Below, piece by piece: positions 27,866 through 36,699 of a stretch of DNA of 64,000 nucleotides. Within the stretch, counting starts at the first letter, position 1; every line of letters begins with the position of its first letter. The position numbers were made by a program, and so were the translations under genes. Source of the DNA: Leifsonia sp. CL147 (GTDB lineage: Bacteria; Actinomycetota; Actinomycetes; Actinomycetales; Microbacteriaceae); NCBI RefSeq assembly GCF_900114565.1, contig NZ_FOTM01000018.1, forward strand, positions 1 through 64,000, read 5' to 3'. The notes below the pieces were generated by a model. That model was not told the origin of the DNA. It worked only from the letters and a program-made list of their open reading frames with translations, and searched no databases.

Positions 27866-27997
27866 TCACGGCTGCACGCCGAAGAGCACGGCCACCACAG
27901 CGGCCGTCACCATCAGTGACCCGAACGCTGCCGCCCCGGCTGCGACGAGGATGACCGACGTTCGGGATGCGCGGCTCGCGCCGAGAGGAGGGCTCAT
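27866..27997 (-). CDS. Small single-span membrane protein (43 residues)
   Basis: A leftward frame from ATG 27997 to TGA 27866 encodes MSPPLGASRASRTSVILVAA followed by GAAAFGSLMVTAAVVAVLFG and the tail VQP. The short polar N-terminus and one 25-residue hydrophobic stretch fit a small membrane protein. A GAAGAGG purine run is close to the start codon. It is too short for homology arguments here, but its position in an otherwise empty gap and its clean topology support it. Confidence 0.5.
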   Translation of the reverse strand: MSPPLGASRASRTSVILVAAGAAAFGSLMVTAAVVAVLFGVQP

Positions 27998-28072
27998 ACC
28001 TCTTCAGACGACGTCGATCGGCGTGCATGACGCCCGACGCCCGCTCAGTTTCGATCTGGGAGAATGGGACGC

Positions 28073-28576
28073 ATGACCGACACCCCCGAGCAGCCGTCCT
28101 CCGACGAGGAGCAGGCAGCCGCGGAGCCGGCGCCCGAGGAGCCGGCAGCCGCGGAGCCGGCAGCCGCGGAGCCGGCGCCCGAGCAGGCGTCCGAGGAGAT
28201 CGTCACCTCCGCACAGGTGCGGGTGCGGCGCTCGCCGCGGTACTTCCGGTTCATGATCGCCGGCGCCGTGCTGTTCGCCATCGTCGCGCTCATCCTCACC
28301 TACTCCTTCCCGGAGAACCCGACCTACGACCGGGGAAGCGTCTTCGGCTTCCTGCTCGCGATCTGCGCGACCATCGGCGTCGCCCTCGGCGCCGTGGTGG
28401 CGCTGGTGCTCGACCGCGCGACCGCCCGTCGAGCGCGCACCGTCCAGGCGGATAGAATCGACGTGCGCGTCCCCGAGCCCGGTTCGCCGCCTGCGCGGCG
28501 AGAGGGTTCGCAGCCGGAGCCCGGCGACCAGAGCAGTCAGAGCACTTCGAACAACCCGGGCAGCACCGAGAGCTGA
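28073..28576 (+). CDS. Conserved two-span membrane protein with acidic repeat N-terminus
   Basis: The 167-residue product has an Ala/Glu/Pro-rich N-terminus (residues 1-40, built from EPAAAEPAAAEPAPE repeats). Two membrane helices follow (FMIAGAVLFAIVALILTYSF and FGFLLAICATIGVALGAVVA), then an Arg-rich and Ser/Gln-rich tail. Proteins of this shape precede purF in many Actinobacteria and have no assigned role. It starts at ATG 28073, 30 bp before the purF start region, and may be co-transcribed with purF. Confidence 0.7.
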   Translation: MTDTPEQPSSDEEQAAAEPAPEEPAAAEPAAAEPAPEQASEEIVTSAQVRVRRSPRYFRFMIAGAVLFAIVALILTYSFPENPTYDRGSVFGFLLAICATIGVALGAVVALVLDRATARRARTVQADRIDVRVPEPGSPPARREGSQPEPGDQSSQSTSNNPGSTES

Positions 28577-28605
28577 ACATCCCGACATCCTGAAAGGGGT
28601 CCGCT

Positions 28606-30177
28606 GTGGCCGCAGGCGACGGTCTTCTCAGTCACGATCTGCTTCCCGGAGAGAAGGGGCCGCAGGACGCCTGCGGAGTCTTCGGCGTCTGGGCCCCCGG
28701 CGAGGAGGTCGCCAAGCTCAGCTACTTCGGTCTGTACGCGCTGCAGCACCGCGGGCAGGAGTCGGCCGGCATCGCGACCAGCGACGGCGACAAGATCCTC
28801 ATCTACAAAGACATGGGGCTCGTCTCCCAGGTCTTCAACGAGAACGCCCTGAACTCGCTGCCCGGCCACATCGCGGTCGGGCACACGCGCTACTCGACGA
28901 CCGGCGCATCCAGCTGGCAGAACGCGCAGCCCACCCTCGGCTCCACGGCGAGCGGCACCGTCGCCCTCGGCCACAACGGCAATCTGACGAACACGGCCGA
29001 GCTGATGCAGCTCGTCCACGAGCGCTACCCCGAGCACGACGGCGAGCTCTCCCGCGGGAACACGACCGACACCGCGGTCGTGACCGCGCTGCTCCGCGGC
29101 GACCTCGACCACACCCTCGAGGCGACGGCACTGGAGGTGCTCCCGCGACTGCGCGGAGCGTTCTGCCTGGTCTTCATGGACGAGCACACCCTGTACGCCG
29201 CGCGCGACCCGCAGGGCGTCCGTCCGCTCGTGCTCGGCCGCCTGGAGCGCGGCTGGGTGGTCGCCTCCGAGACGGCGGCCCTGGACATCGTGGGCGCGAG
29301 CTTCGTACGCGAGGTCGAGCCGGGCGAGCTCATCGCCATCGACGAGAACGGCCTGCGCAGCCAGCGCTTCGCGGAGGAGAAGCGCGCCGGTTGCGTCTTC
29401 GAGTACGTGTACCTGGCGCGTCCGGACACGACGATCGCCGGTCGCGGCGTCTACGAGGCGCGCGTCGAGATGGGACGCCGGCTGGCGCGCGAGCACGAGG
29501 TGGATGCCGACCTCGTCATCCCGACGCCCGAGTCCGGGACACCCGCCGCCATCGGGTACGCCCAGGCGTCCGGCATCCCGTTCGGGCAGGGCCTGGTGAA
29601 GAACTCCTACGTGGGCCGGACGTTCATCCAGCCGTCGCAGACCATCCGCCAGCGGGGCATCAAGCTGAAGCTCAATCCGCTGAAGGAGGTCATCAAGGGC
29701 AAGCGCCTGATCGTCGTGGACGACTCGATCGTCCGAGGGAACACGCAGCGCGCCCTGGTGTCCATGCTGCGAGAGGCCGGCGCCGCCGAGGTGCACGTGC
29801 GCATCTCCAGCCCGCCGATCACCTGGCCGTGCTTCTACGGCATCGACTTCGCCTCCCGCGCCGAACTCATCGCGACCGGGCTGGGGGTCGAGGAGGTGCG
29901 CCAGTCCATCGGTGCCGACAGCCTCGGCTACCTCTCCGAGGACGGCATGATCGCCGCCACGGAGCAGCCGCGCGAGCGCCTCTGCACGGCGTGCTTCACG
30001 GGCGTCTACCCGATCGAGCTGCCGGACGCGCACCACCTGGGCAAGAACCTGCTGGAGCGGCCGGACCTCGCCGCCACGGACGACGGCTCCGGCCCCACCT
30101 CCGACGGGTGCGAGCCCGGCCCGGACTCCGAGTTCGAGCCGCTCCTCTCCTACGGGGACCCCGCCCGACAGGAGTGA
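28606..30177 (+). CDS. purF: Amidophosphoribosyltransferase (PurF)
   Basis: A 523-residue enzyme for the first committed step of purine synthesis (PRPP plus glutamine to phosphoribosylamine). The N-terminal glutaminase nucleophile follows a short propeptide in GPQDACGVFGV. The glutaminase domain has the usual LQHRGQESAGIAT and VGHTRYSTTG, and the PRPP-binding loop is RLIVVDDSIVRGNTQR. The cysteines of the Fe-S type enzyme are plausible (CVFEYVYLA; RLCTACFTG). GTG 28606 follows GAAAGGGG. purM starts 22 bp downstream. Confidence 0.97.
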   Translation: MAAGDGLLSHDLLPGEKGPQDACGVFGVWAPGEEVAKLSYFGLYALQHRGQESAGIATSDGDKILIYKDMGLVSQVFNENALNSLPGHIAVGHTRYSTTGASSWQNAQPTLGSTASGTVALGHNGNLTNTAELMQLVHERYPEHDGELSRGNTTDTAVVTALLRGDLDHTLEATALEVLPRLRGAFCLVFMDEHTLYAARDPQGVRPLVLGRLERGWVVASETAALDIVGASFVREVEPGELIAIDENGLRSQRFAEEKRAGCVFEYVYLARPDTTIAGRGVYEARVEMGRRLAREHEVDADLVIPTPESGTPAAIGYAQASGIPFGQGLVKNSYVGRTFIQPSQTIRQRGIKLKLNPLKEVIKGKRLIVVDDSIVRGNTQRALVSMLREAGAAEVHVRISSPPITWPCFYGIDFASRAELIATGLGVEEVRQSIGADSLGYLSEDGMIAATEQPRERLCTACFTGVYPIELPDAHHLGKNLLERPDLAATDDGSGPTSDGCEPGPDSEFEPLLSYGDPARQE

Positions 30178-30199
30178 CCGGCCCCGATACGATGGACCG

Positions 30200-31318
30200 G
30201 TGACCGACTCCAGCGCCTCCTCGTCCGCCTCCTACGCCGCAGCCGGCGTCGACACCGCGGCCGGCGACCGGGCCGTCGAACTCATGAAGGCGGCCGTCGG
30301 GCGCACGCACGGTCCTGAGGTGCTGGGCGGCGTGGGCGGCTTCGCCGGCCTGTTCGACGTATCGGTCCTGAAGGACTTCCGCCATCCGCTGCTCGCGACC
30401 TCCACCGACGGCGTCGGCACCAAGGTCGCCATCGCGCAGGCGCTCGACAAGCACGACACGATCGGTCAGGACCTGGTCGGGATGGTCGTCGACGACATCG
30501 TCGTGGTGGGCGCCCGGCCGCTGTTCATGACCGACTACATCGCGTGCGGCCGGGTCGTCCCCGAGCGCATCGCCGCGATCGTCGAGGGAATCGCCCGGGC
30601 CTGCGCCCAGACCGGCACGGCGCTCGTCGGCGGCGAGACGGCGGAGCATCCCGGCCTCCTCGGTCCCGACGACTACGACGTCGCCGGCGCTGCGGTCGGA
30701 GCGGTCGAAGCGGATGCGGTGCTCGGCGCCGACCGCGTCCGCGACGGGGATGTGGTGCTCGCCCTCGCGTCCTCCGGCCTGCACTCCAACGGCTTCTCGC
30801 TGGTGCGCCACATCCTCGCGGCGCGCGGCGTGGGATTCACCGACCACTCGGCCGAGTTCGGCGGCGTGGTCGGGGAGGCGCTGCTCGAGCCGACCCGGCT
30901 CTACACGGCACCGCTGCTGCGCGTGCTCCAGGATGCCTCCCTCGGCGGCGCCATCCACTCGCTCAGCCATGTCACGGGTGGCGGGATCGCCGCGAACCTC
31001 GCCCGCGTCCTCCCCGTCGGGTCCTGGGTGGAGGTCGAGCGCTCGACCTGGACGCCGACGCCGGTGTTCCGCATCCTGAGCGACCTCGCCGGAAGCTCAC
31101 TGGAGTCGGCGGAAGGCACCTGGAACCTCGGCATCGGGATGTTCGCGGTCGTGTCGCCCGAGGCGGCGGACGCGGTGGCCGCCGCGATCACGGCCGACGG
31201 CATCCCGACCTGGCGCGCCGGGACCGTCTCGACGGCGCCCCGCGACCTGACCGGCTTCGAGCAGGGCGCGAAGGGCGTCGACGGAGGCGCCGTCCGTCTC
31301 ACCGGCGCCTACGCCTGA
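30200..31318 (+). CDS. purM: Phosphoribosylformylglycinamidine cyclo-ligase (PurM)
   Basis: A 372-residue AIR synthase (FGAM plus ATP to AIR). Motifs are ATSTDGVGTKVAIAQ, VGMVVDDIVVVGARPLFMTDYIA, GGETAEHPGLL and HVTGGGIAANLARVLP. The GTG at 30200 lies about 8 bp after TACGAT (30187-30192), so in addition to read-through from purF a leaderless transcript is possible. The gene ends just before a family A hairpin. Confidence 0.97.
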   Translation: MTDSSASSSASYAAAGVDTAAGDRAVELMKAAVGRTHGPEVLGGVGGFAGLFDVSVLKDFRHPLLATSTDGVGTKVAIAQALDKHDTIGQDLVGMVVDDIVVVGARPLFMTDYIACGRVVPERIAAIVEGIARACAQTGTALVGGETAEHPGLLGPDDYDVAGAAVGAVEADAVLGADRVRDGDVVLALASSGLHSNGFSLVRHILAARGVGFTDHSAEFGGVVGEALLEPTRLYTAPLLRVLQDASLGGAIHSLSHVTGGGIAANLARVLPVGSWVEVERSTWTPTPVFRILSDLAGSSLESAEGTWNLGIGMFAVVSPEAADAVAAAITADGIPTWRAGTVSTAPRDLTGFEQGAKGVDGGAVRLTGAYA

Positions 31319-31338
31319 CCCGCACCTCCCCCTCCCCT

Positions 31339-31422
31339 CACGCCCCACCGTCGAGTCCGCACAGATTGCACGCGCAGCGCCGCTGCGACGTGCAATCTGT
31401 GCGGACTCGACGGTGGGGCGTG
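31339..31422. repeat. Family A hairpin element, copy 3 (34-bp perfect arms)
   Basis: Positions 31339-31372 and 31389-31422 are exact inverted repeats of 34 bp, with core GAGTCCGCACAGATTGCACG. The 16-base centre is itself the palindrome CGCAGCG-C-CGCTGCG plus one A, so the whole 84 bp is almost one palindrome. This copy lies between two rightward genes (purM and an ABC ATPase). Confidence 0.95.
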
Positions 31423-31491
31423 ACAAATGTCATGGACGGATGCTGACAGGCGCACTGGGGCGCGGTGCGGGGTTCGGGCACGCTGAGAGGC

Positions 31492-32418
31492 GTGAATGAA
31501 CCCGCCATCCGCCTCACCGGCCTGCGCAAGAGCTTCGGCGCGCTCACGGCCGTCGACGGCGTCGACCTCAGCATCCGCCCGGGCGAAGTCGTCGCCCTTC
31601 TCGGCCCGAACGGAGCCGGCAAATCGACCACCATCGACCTGGCGCTGGGCCTCGCCCGGCCGACGGCAGGAAGCGCAGAGCTCTTCGGCGCAGCGCCACG
31701 CGTCGCGATCCGTGAGGGCCGGGTGGGGGCGATGCTGCAGGGCGGCGCGCTGCTCCCGACACTCACCGTCGCGGAGTCCGTCGCCCTCGTCGCCGCAGCC
31801 CACCGCAACCCGCTGACCGTGACGGAGGCGCTCGAGCGCGCCCGCTGCACCGAGATCGCGCGGCAGCGGGTCTCCAAGCTCTCCGGCGGCCAGCTGCAGC
31901 GCGCCCGGTTCGCGGTGGCCGTCGTCTCCGACCCCGACCTCCTCTTCCTCGACGAGCCCACCGCCGCGATGGATGTGGAGGCGCGGCGCACCTTCTGGCG
32001 CTCCATGCGCGAGTTCACGGAGGCGGGCCGCACCGTCGTCTTCGCCACCCACTACCTGGACGAGGCGGACGAGCACGCGGACCGCATCGTCATGATGGCG
32101 CGGGGCCGAATCGTCGCCGACGGGACGCCCGCCGAGGTGAAGGCCGTCGTCTCCGGCCGCCGCATCCGCGCCACCGCCCGGTTCGCGGCGACCCCCGAGA
32201 GCCAGGCCGCTCTCGCCGCCCTTCCGGGCGTCCGCACGGCCGACCGGCGCGGAGACCGGGTGACGCTCGTGAGCGACGACTCCGACGCCACGCTGCGCGC
32301 CCTCCTCGCCGAGCACGACATCCACGACCTCCACGACATCGAAGTGACAGTGCACACCATGGACGAGGCGTTCCTCGCCCTCACCGAGACACGCGCCACC
32401 GAAGGAGCCCTCTCATGA
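31492..32418 (+). CDS. ABC-2-type transporter ATP-binding protein
   Basis: A 308-residue ATPase with Walker A GPNGAGKST, signature LSGGQLQRARFA, Walker B LLFLDEPTAAMD and switch ATHYLDEADE, followed by the C-terminal domain common in DrrA/CcmA-like exporters. The GTG at 31492 was chosen. The stop overlaps the permease start (ATGA). With the two-component system just downstream it forms a set resembling antibiotic- or envelope-stress-responsive exporters such as LiaRS- or DesRK-linked pumps. Confidence 0.92.
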   Translation: MNEPAIRLTGLRKSFGALTAVDGVDLSIRPGEVVALLGPNGAGKSTTIDLALGLARPTAGSAELFGAAPRVAIREGRVGAMLQGGALLPTLTVAESVALVAAAHRNPLTVTEALERARCTEIARQRVSKLSGGQLQRARFAVAVVSDPDLLFLDEPTAAMDVEARRTFWRSMREFTEAGRTVVFATHYLDEADEHADRIVMMARGRIVADGTPAEVKAVVSGRRIRATARFAATPESQAALAALPGVRTADRRGDRVTLVSDDSDATLRALLAEHDIHDLHDIEVTVHTMDEAFLALTETRATEGALS

Positions 32419-33158
32419 CCATCGCATACCTGGGGCGCGATTCCCTCCGTCAGCTGAAGAACGCCCGCGCCATCGTGTTCACCGTCGCCGTGCCCCTGAT
32501 CATGCTGATCGCCTTCGGCGGCAGTTACGGAGGCTCCGGTCAAGTGGATGCGTCCACGCACCTTCCGTGGGTCGTGGTCACCACCATCCAGGTGGCGGCT
32601 TACGGCGGGATGATGGCGGCGCTGTCGCAGGCGTTCCAGATCGTGACCGAGCGCTCGATCGGCTGGAACCGTCAGCTGCGCATCACGCCGCTCAGCGGCA
32701 CGGGCTACCTCGTCTCGAAGGTCGTGGCCGCCCTCGCGCTGGCCCTGTTCAGCATCCTCCTCATCATCGTCGCCTCGCTCGTGCTGTTCCATCCCGACCT
32801 CGCGGCGGGGAGCTGGGTGCTCGCGGGTCTCGCCGTCTGGTGCGGCGTGGTCCCGTTCGCGCTGCTCGGCATCGTGATCGGGCAGTTCGCGAAGCCGGAG
32901 TTCGCACAGCCGCTGTTCATGGTCGTGTTCATGGGAATGGCCATCCTCGGCGGTCTGTGGATCCCGCTGCAGATCTTCCCCGCCTGGGTCGCCGACGTCG
33001 CCAAGGCGGTGCCGTCCTACTGGCTCAACCGGGTGGGCCAGCTCGGCGCCCTGCAGAGCGGTGACGCGCTGACGCCGGCGATCGTCCTCGCCCTGTGGAC
33101 GCTCGCGCTGGCGGCTCTCGTCGTCTGGCGCTACCGCCGCGACGCGGCCCGGGGCTGA
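32415..33158 (+). CDS. ABC-2-type transporter permease
   Basis: A 247-residue, six-span membrane protein (AIVFTVAVPLIMLIAFGG; YGGMMAALSQAFQIVTERSI; FSILLIIVASLVLF; MVVFMGMAILGGLWIPLQIF). It has the conserved ABC-2 layout with one reentrant-like motif near SYWLNRVGQL. It is translationally coupled to its ATPase. The exported substrate is unknown. Confidence 0.9.
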   Translation: MTIAYLGRDSLRQLKNARAIVFTVAVPLIMLIAFGGSYGGSGQVDASTHLPWVVVTTIQVAAYGGMMAALSQAFQIVTERSIGWNRQLRITPLSGTGYLVSKVVAALALALFSILLIIVASLVLFHPDLAAGSWVLAGLAVWCGVVPFALLGIVIGQFAKPEFAQPLFMVVFMGMAILGGLWIPLQIFPAWVADVAKAVPSYWLNRVGQLGALQSGDALTPAIVLALWTLALAALVVWRYRRDAARG

Positions 33159-33200
33159 TGCTCGGCGCCGCGCCGGGATGCGCTGACCTAAGGTAGCAAC

Positions 33201-34373
33201 GTGTTCTCGAACGAGCTGGCGGGCGTCCGCCCGATCGGATGGCGCGAACGGCTCACCCACCCGTCGGCCTTCCGCTGGTACCCGGGTGCGGCGATCGGGC
33301 TGCTCTATCAGATCTCCGTGCTGGTGGCGGTGTGGTCGTCGCCCTGGTCCCTCCTCCATCGCCTGCTCGCCACCGCGCTGCTCGCCGCGATCTACGTCGG
33401 GTTCCTCGTCCTGGCGCCGGTGCTCTGGTGGGCGGACGAGCGGGCCCGCCTGCTCGGCCTCGCCGGCTACTTCCTCCTGACGCTTCCGCTCTTCCCCCTC
33501 CTCGGACCGGTCGCCTCCTGGACCTGGGTGTATGTCGCCTGCGTCGCCGGGATGGTGGTGTCGCGCACATCACTGACCTTCGCGATCATCGGGCTCCTGG
33601 CCCTGATCCAGCTCGTCGTCTTCGCGGTGGCCGGCACGTTCGCGGACAGCTGGTACATCGCCCTCGTGACCCTCTCCATGGGCGTCATGATGGCCGCCTT
33701 CGCCCGGCAGATCGACGCCTTGAGGCGGCTGAGGAACGCGCAGGGGGAGATCGCGCGGCTGGCCGTCGTGGAGGAGCGCGCCCGGTTCTCGCGGGACATG
33801 CACGACGTGCTGGGCCACTCGCTCACCGTGGTCACTGTGAAGTCCGAGCTCGCGCGGCGACTGGTCCCCACGGATCCCGCCCGGGCAGCGGAGGAGATCG
33901 CGGACATCGAGCGACTGAGCCGGTCCGCGCTCGCCGACCTGCGCGCGGCGGTGGCCGGATACCGCGAGATGAGTCTCTCGACCGAGCTCGCGGCTGCACA
34001 GGCGAGCCTGGCGGCGGCGGACATCCAGGCGCATCTCCCCCGCAACGGGGAGGACGTGGAGCCGGACCTGCGGGAGCTGTTCGGCTGGGTGCTGCGCGAG
34101 GGCGTCACCAATGTGATCCGGCACTCCCGCTCCCGCAACTGCTGGGTGACGGTCGGGCCGGACCGCCTCGAGATCGAGGACGACGGCCGCGGACCGCTCG
34201 CGGGCACGGAGGCGGCGCCGGCTCCCGCGGGCGCGGCGTCGTCGCGCGCGGTGCGGACCGCCGGCTCGGGGCTCGCCGGCCTCACGGCCCGGGCGGCCCA
34301 GGCGGGCGCACAGCTCGCCGTCGTCCCCGGCCCCCGGGGTGGGACGCTGCTCAGCGTGCGGAGGACGGCGTGA
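33201..34373 (+). CDS. Sensor histidine kinase (DesK/HisKA_3 type)
   Basis: The 390-residue product has five to six N-terminal membrane helices (residues about 28-170), the HisKA_3 phosphorylation motif EERARFSRDMHDVLGHSLTV (His about residue 200) and a HATPase domain (LREGVTNVIRHS, LEIEDDGRG, GSGLAGLTARA). TAAGGT about 10 bp before GTG 33201 looks like a -10 box for a leaderless message. The stop overlaps the response-regulator start (GTGA). It probably senses membrane state or a drug and controls the adjacent ABC exporter. Confidence 0.93.
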   Translation: MFSNELAGVRPIGWRERLTHPSAFRWYPGAAIGLLYQISVLVAVWSSPWSLLHRLLATALLAAIYVGFLVLAPVLWWADERARLLGLAGYFLLTLPLFPLLGPVASWTWVYVACVAGMVVSRTSLTFAIIGLLALIQLVVFAVAGTFADSWYIALVTLSMGVMMAAFARQIDALRRLRNAQGEIARLAVVEERARFSRDMHDVLGHSLTVVTVKSELARRLVPTDPARAAEEIADIERLSRSALADLRAAVAGYREMSLSTELAAAQASLAAADIQAHLPRNGEDVEPDLRELFGWVLREGVTNVIRHSRSRNCWVTVGPDRLEIEDDGRGPLAGTEAAPAPAGAASSRAVRTAGSGLAGLTARAAQAGAQLAVVPGPRGGTLLSVRRTA

Positions 34374-34984
34374 GCGCGCCGATCCGCCTCCTGCTCGCCG
34401 ACGATCAGGCGCTGGTCCGCGGTGCCGTGGCGGCTCTGCTCGACCTCGAGCCGGACCTCGAGGTCGTGGCCCAGGTGGGGCGCGGCGACGAGGTGGTCGC
34501 GGCTGCGCGGGCCGAGGCGGTGGATGTGGCGCTGCTGGATGTGGAGATGCCGGGCCTCGACGGCATCCAGGCGGCGGCGGCCCTCCGTCTGGCGCTGCCG
34601 ACGTGCCGGTCCCTGATCGTGACCACCTTCGGGCGACCCGGTTACCTGCGGCGTGCGATGGAGGCAGGTGCGTCCGGCTTCGTCGTCAAGGACACCCCGT
34701 CGGGCCAGCTAGCCGATGCGGTGCGCCGGGTCGCGTCCGGCTTGCGGGTGGTGGACCCGGCGCTGGCGGCGGAGTCGCTCGCCTCCGGAGCGTCACCGCT
34801 CACCGTGCGCGAAGCGGAGGTGCTGGAGGTCGCGGGCGACGGTGGGACGATCTCGGACATCGCGCGCCGGCTGCACCTCAGTGAGGGGACGGTCCGCAAC
34901 CACCTCTCCAGCGCGATCGGGAAGACCGGCGCCCGCAACCGGTCGGAGGCGGTGTCCATCGCGACGAGGCAGGGCTGGCTGTGA
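34370..34984 (+). CDS. LuxR-family response regulator (NarL/DesR type)
   Basis: A 204-residue regulator with an N-terminal receiver (IRLLLADDQALVRGAVAALL; phospho-Asp in ALLDVEMPGLDG; Lys in FVVKDTPSG) and a C-terminal LuxR helix-turn-helix (LTVREAEVLEVAGDGG ... RRLHLSEGTVRNHLSSAIGK). The GTG start overlaps the kinase stop. It is the partner of the upstream kinase. Confidence 0.94.
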   Translation: MSAPIRLLLADDQALVRGAVAALLDLEPDLEVVAQVGRGDEVVAAARAEAVDVALLDVEMPGLDGIQAAAALRLALPTCRSLIVTTFGRPGYLRRAMEAGASGFVVKDTPSGQLADAVRRVASGLRVVDPALAAESLASGASPLTVREAEVLEVAGDGGTISDIARRLHLSEGTVRNHLSSAIGKTGARNRSEAVSIATRQGWL

Positions 34985-35034
34985 CGGTACCCTGCCGGTG
35001 AGGTCGCGCTACCCGCCGGTATGCGCTGGCGACG

Positions 35035-35253
35035 TCAGGCGCGCTTCGGCGTCCCGGTCTCCTCGTCCTCGTCCTCGTATTCGTACGTGCTGGCACCCTT
35101 GGGCTCGTAGTCGGCCCACTTGGCGTACTCGTCGTCGCTGTGGGAATGTCCGGTCAGCTCCCGCTCCAGTGCGTCGTAGTTCACCTCTGGGCTGAACGAC
35201 TTCAACTCGCGAGCGATCTTGGTGTGCTTCGCCTTTTGACGGCCGCGCCCCAT
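35035..35253 (-). CDS. DUF3073-domain protein
   Basis: A 72-residue protein beginning MGRGRQKAKHTKIARELKSF and continuing SPEVNYDALERELTGHSHSD. The basic N-terminus followed by an acidic, Tyr/Glu-rich C-terminus is the DUF3073 pattern, which is restricted to Actinobacteria. Its function is unknown; the basic start could bind nucleic acid. A strong AAAAGGGGG site precedes the ATG. Confidence 0.9.
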   Translation of the reverse strand: MGRGRQKAKHTKIARELKSFSPEVNYDALERELTGHSHSDDEYAKWADYEPKGASTYEYEDEDEETGTPKRA

Positions 35254-35394
35254 GCGTGACCCCCTTTTGGTCCCAGCCCGGGCGAGAGGCTCCCCGGGGA
35301 TCGAATAGAAACAGTGAAAACTACGATGGAGTTTAGCATGCGAGCCTCGTGGGACCCCGAGTTCGCGCACAGCGAGAAGTGATGGGATGAGCGC

Positions 35395-36468
35395 GTGAGC
35401 ACGACCAGGACCGAGACCCAGGTGGTGGTCATCGGCGCGGGTCAGGCAGGTCTCGCCGTGGCCTACTACCTGCGTCGTTTCCAGCTCACGCCCGGGGTCG
35501 ATTTCGTCGTGTACGACCGCGGTCCCCGGACGGGTGGCGCCTGGCAGCACCGCTGGGATGCGCTGAAGCTCGGCAGTGCCCATCACGTCAATGACCTGCC
35601 CGGCATGGGCGAGCTCGGGCTGAGCTTCGAGACCGCCGACCGGTCGCTTCCGGCGCGTGACATCGTCGCCGGCTACTACCGCCGGTACGAGGAGCACTTC
35701 GGTCTCGAGGTGCAGCGTCCGGTCGCCGTGCGGAGCGTCTACGACCGCGGTGCGGACCTCATCGTGGAGCACAGCGCCGGCGAGACCGCCACCCGCCTCG
35801 TCGTGAACGCCTCGGGCACGTGGGGCGCCCCGTTCATCCCGTACTACCCGGGCATGAACGACTTCGCCGGCCGTCATGTCCACACCTCCGGATACGTCGC
35901 CGCGCAGGACTTCGCGGGGCAGTCGGTCGTCGTCGTGGGCGGGGGCACCAGCGCGATCGGGTTCCTGCTCGAACTGGAGGGCGTCGCGGAGTCGCTCACC
36001 TGGGCGACACGGCGCCCGGTCGACTTCCGCGACGAATCGGAGCTGACCATCGAAGGCGGCGTGGCGGCCGTGACCATGCAGGATGCCGCGGCGCGTGCCG
36101 GCGAGGCGCTCCCGTCCATCGTCAGCGGAACGGGCGTCCCGCGCACTCGCCGTATCGCCGCCGGCATCGAGCGTGGTGTGCTGACGGAGCGGCCGATGTT
36201 CGCGCAAATCGAGGAGCACGGCGTCCGCTGGCCGGACGGCTCGTTCAGCCGTGCCGACGCGATCGTCTGGGCGACCGGCTTCCGCCCGGAGCTGCGGCAC
36301 TTGTCGCCCCTCCGGCTGCGCGAGAAGACCGGCGGCCTCACGGTGGCCTCCGGCGCATCCTGGCAGGACTCGCGCATATTCCTCGCCGGGTATGGGCCGC
36401 AGGCGTCGACCATCGGAGCCAACCGGGCCGGGCGGATCATCGCCCGCCAGATCATGGCGCAGCTGTAG
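35395..36468 (+). CDS. FAD/NAD(P)-binding flavoprotein (flavin monooxygenase-like)
   Basis: The 357-residue product has two dinucleotide-binding motifs, VIGAGQAGLAVAYYLRR near the N-terminus (FAD) and VVVGGGTSAIGFLLELE near residue 185 (NADPH). It also has the ATGFRP motif near the C-terminus. It resembles the short YwrO/CzcO-like flavin-dependent oxidoreductases rather than full-length Baeyer-Villiger enzymes. The start is the GTG at 35395. There is no operon partner, so the substrate is unknown. Confidence 0.85.
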   Translation: MSTTRTETQVVVIGAGQAGLAVAYYLRRFQLTPGVDFVVYDRGPRTGGAWQHRWDALKLGSAHHVNDLPGMGELGLSFETADRSLPARDIVAGYYRRYEEHFGLEVQRPVAVRSVYDRGADLIVEHSAGETATRLVVNASGTWGAPFIPYYPGMNDFAGRHVHTSGYVAAQDFAGQSVVVVGGGTSAIGFLLELEGVAESLTWATRRPVDFRDESELTIEGGVAAVTMQDAAARAGEALPSIVSGTGVPRTRRIAAGIERGVLTERPMFAQIEEHGVRWPDGSFSRADAIVWATGFRPELRHLSPLRLREKTGGLTVASGASWQDSRIFLAGYGPQASTIGANRAGRIIARQIMAQL

Positions 36469-36516
36469 CGACGAGCGGGCACGGAGCGCGTTCGAGCTTC
36501 GGTGGGCCGCGGGGAC

Positions 36517-36699
36517 CGTCGGATCGGTGCGGCCGTCGGATCGGTGCCGCCGTCGGATCAGTCCCGCCGTCGGATCGGTGCGGCCGTCGGATCAGGCCGG
36601 CCGTCGGATCGGTGGGGCCGTCGGATCAGGCGCTCACGTCGGATCAGGCGGTCACGTCGGATCAGGCGCTCACGTCGGATCAGGCGGTCACGTCGCGTG
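36517..36699 (+). repeat. 17/18-bp tandem repeat spanning a stop codon (ten copies plus a partial)
   Basis: CGTCGGATC starts at 36517, 36534, 36551, 36568, 36585, 36602, 36619, 36637, 36655 and 36673, with a degenerate eleventh at 36691. The first six spacings are 17 bp and the last four 18 bp. The array fills the gap between two convergent genes, and its last full unit contains the stop codon (36680-36682) of the debranching-type enzyme. Confidence 0.93.
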
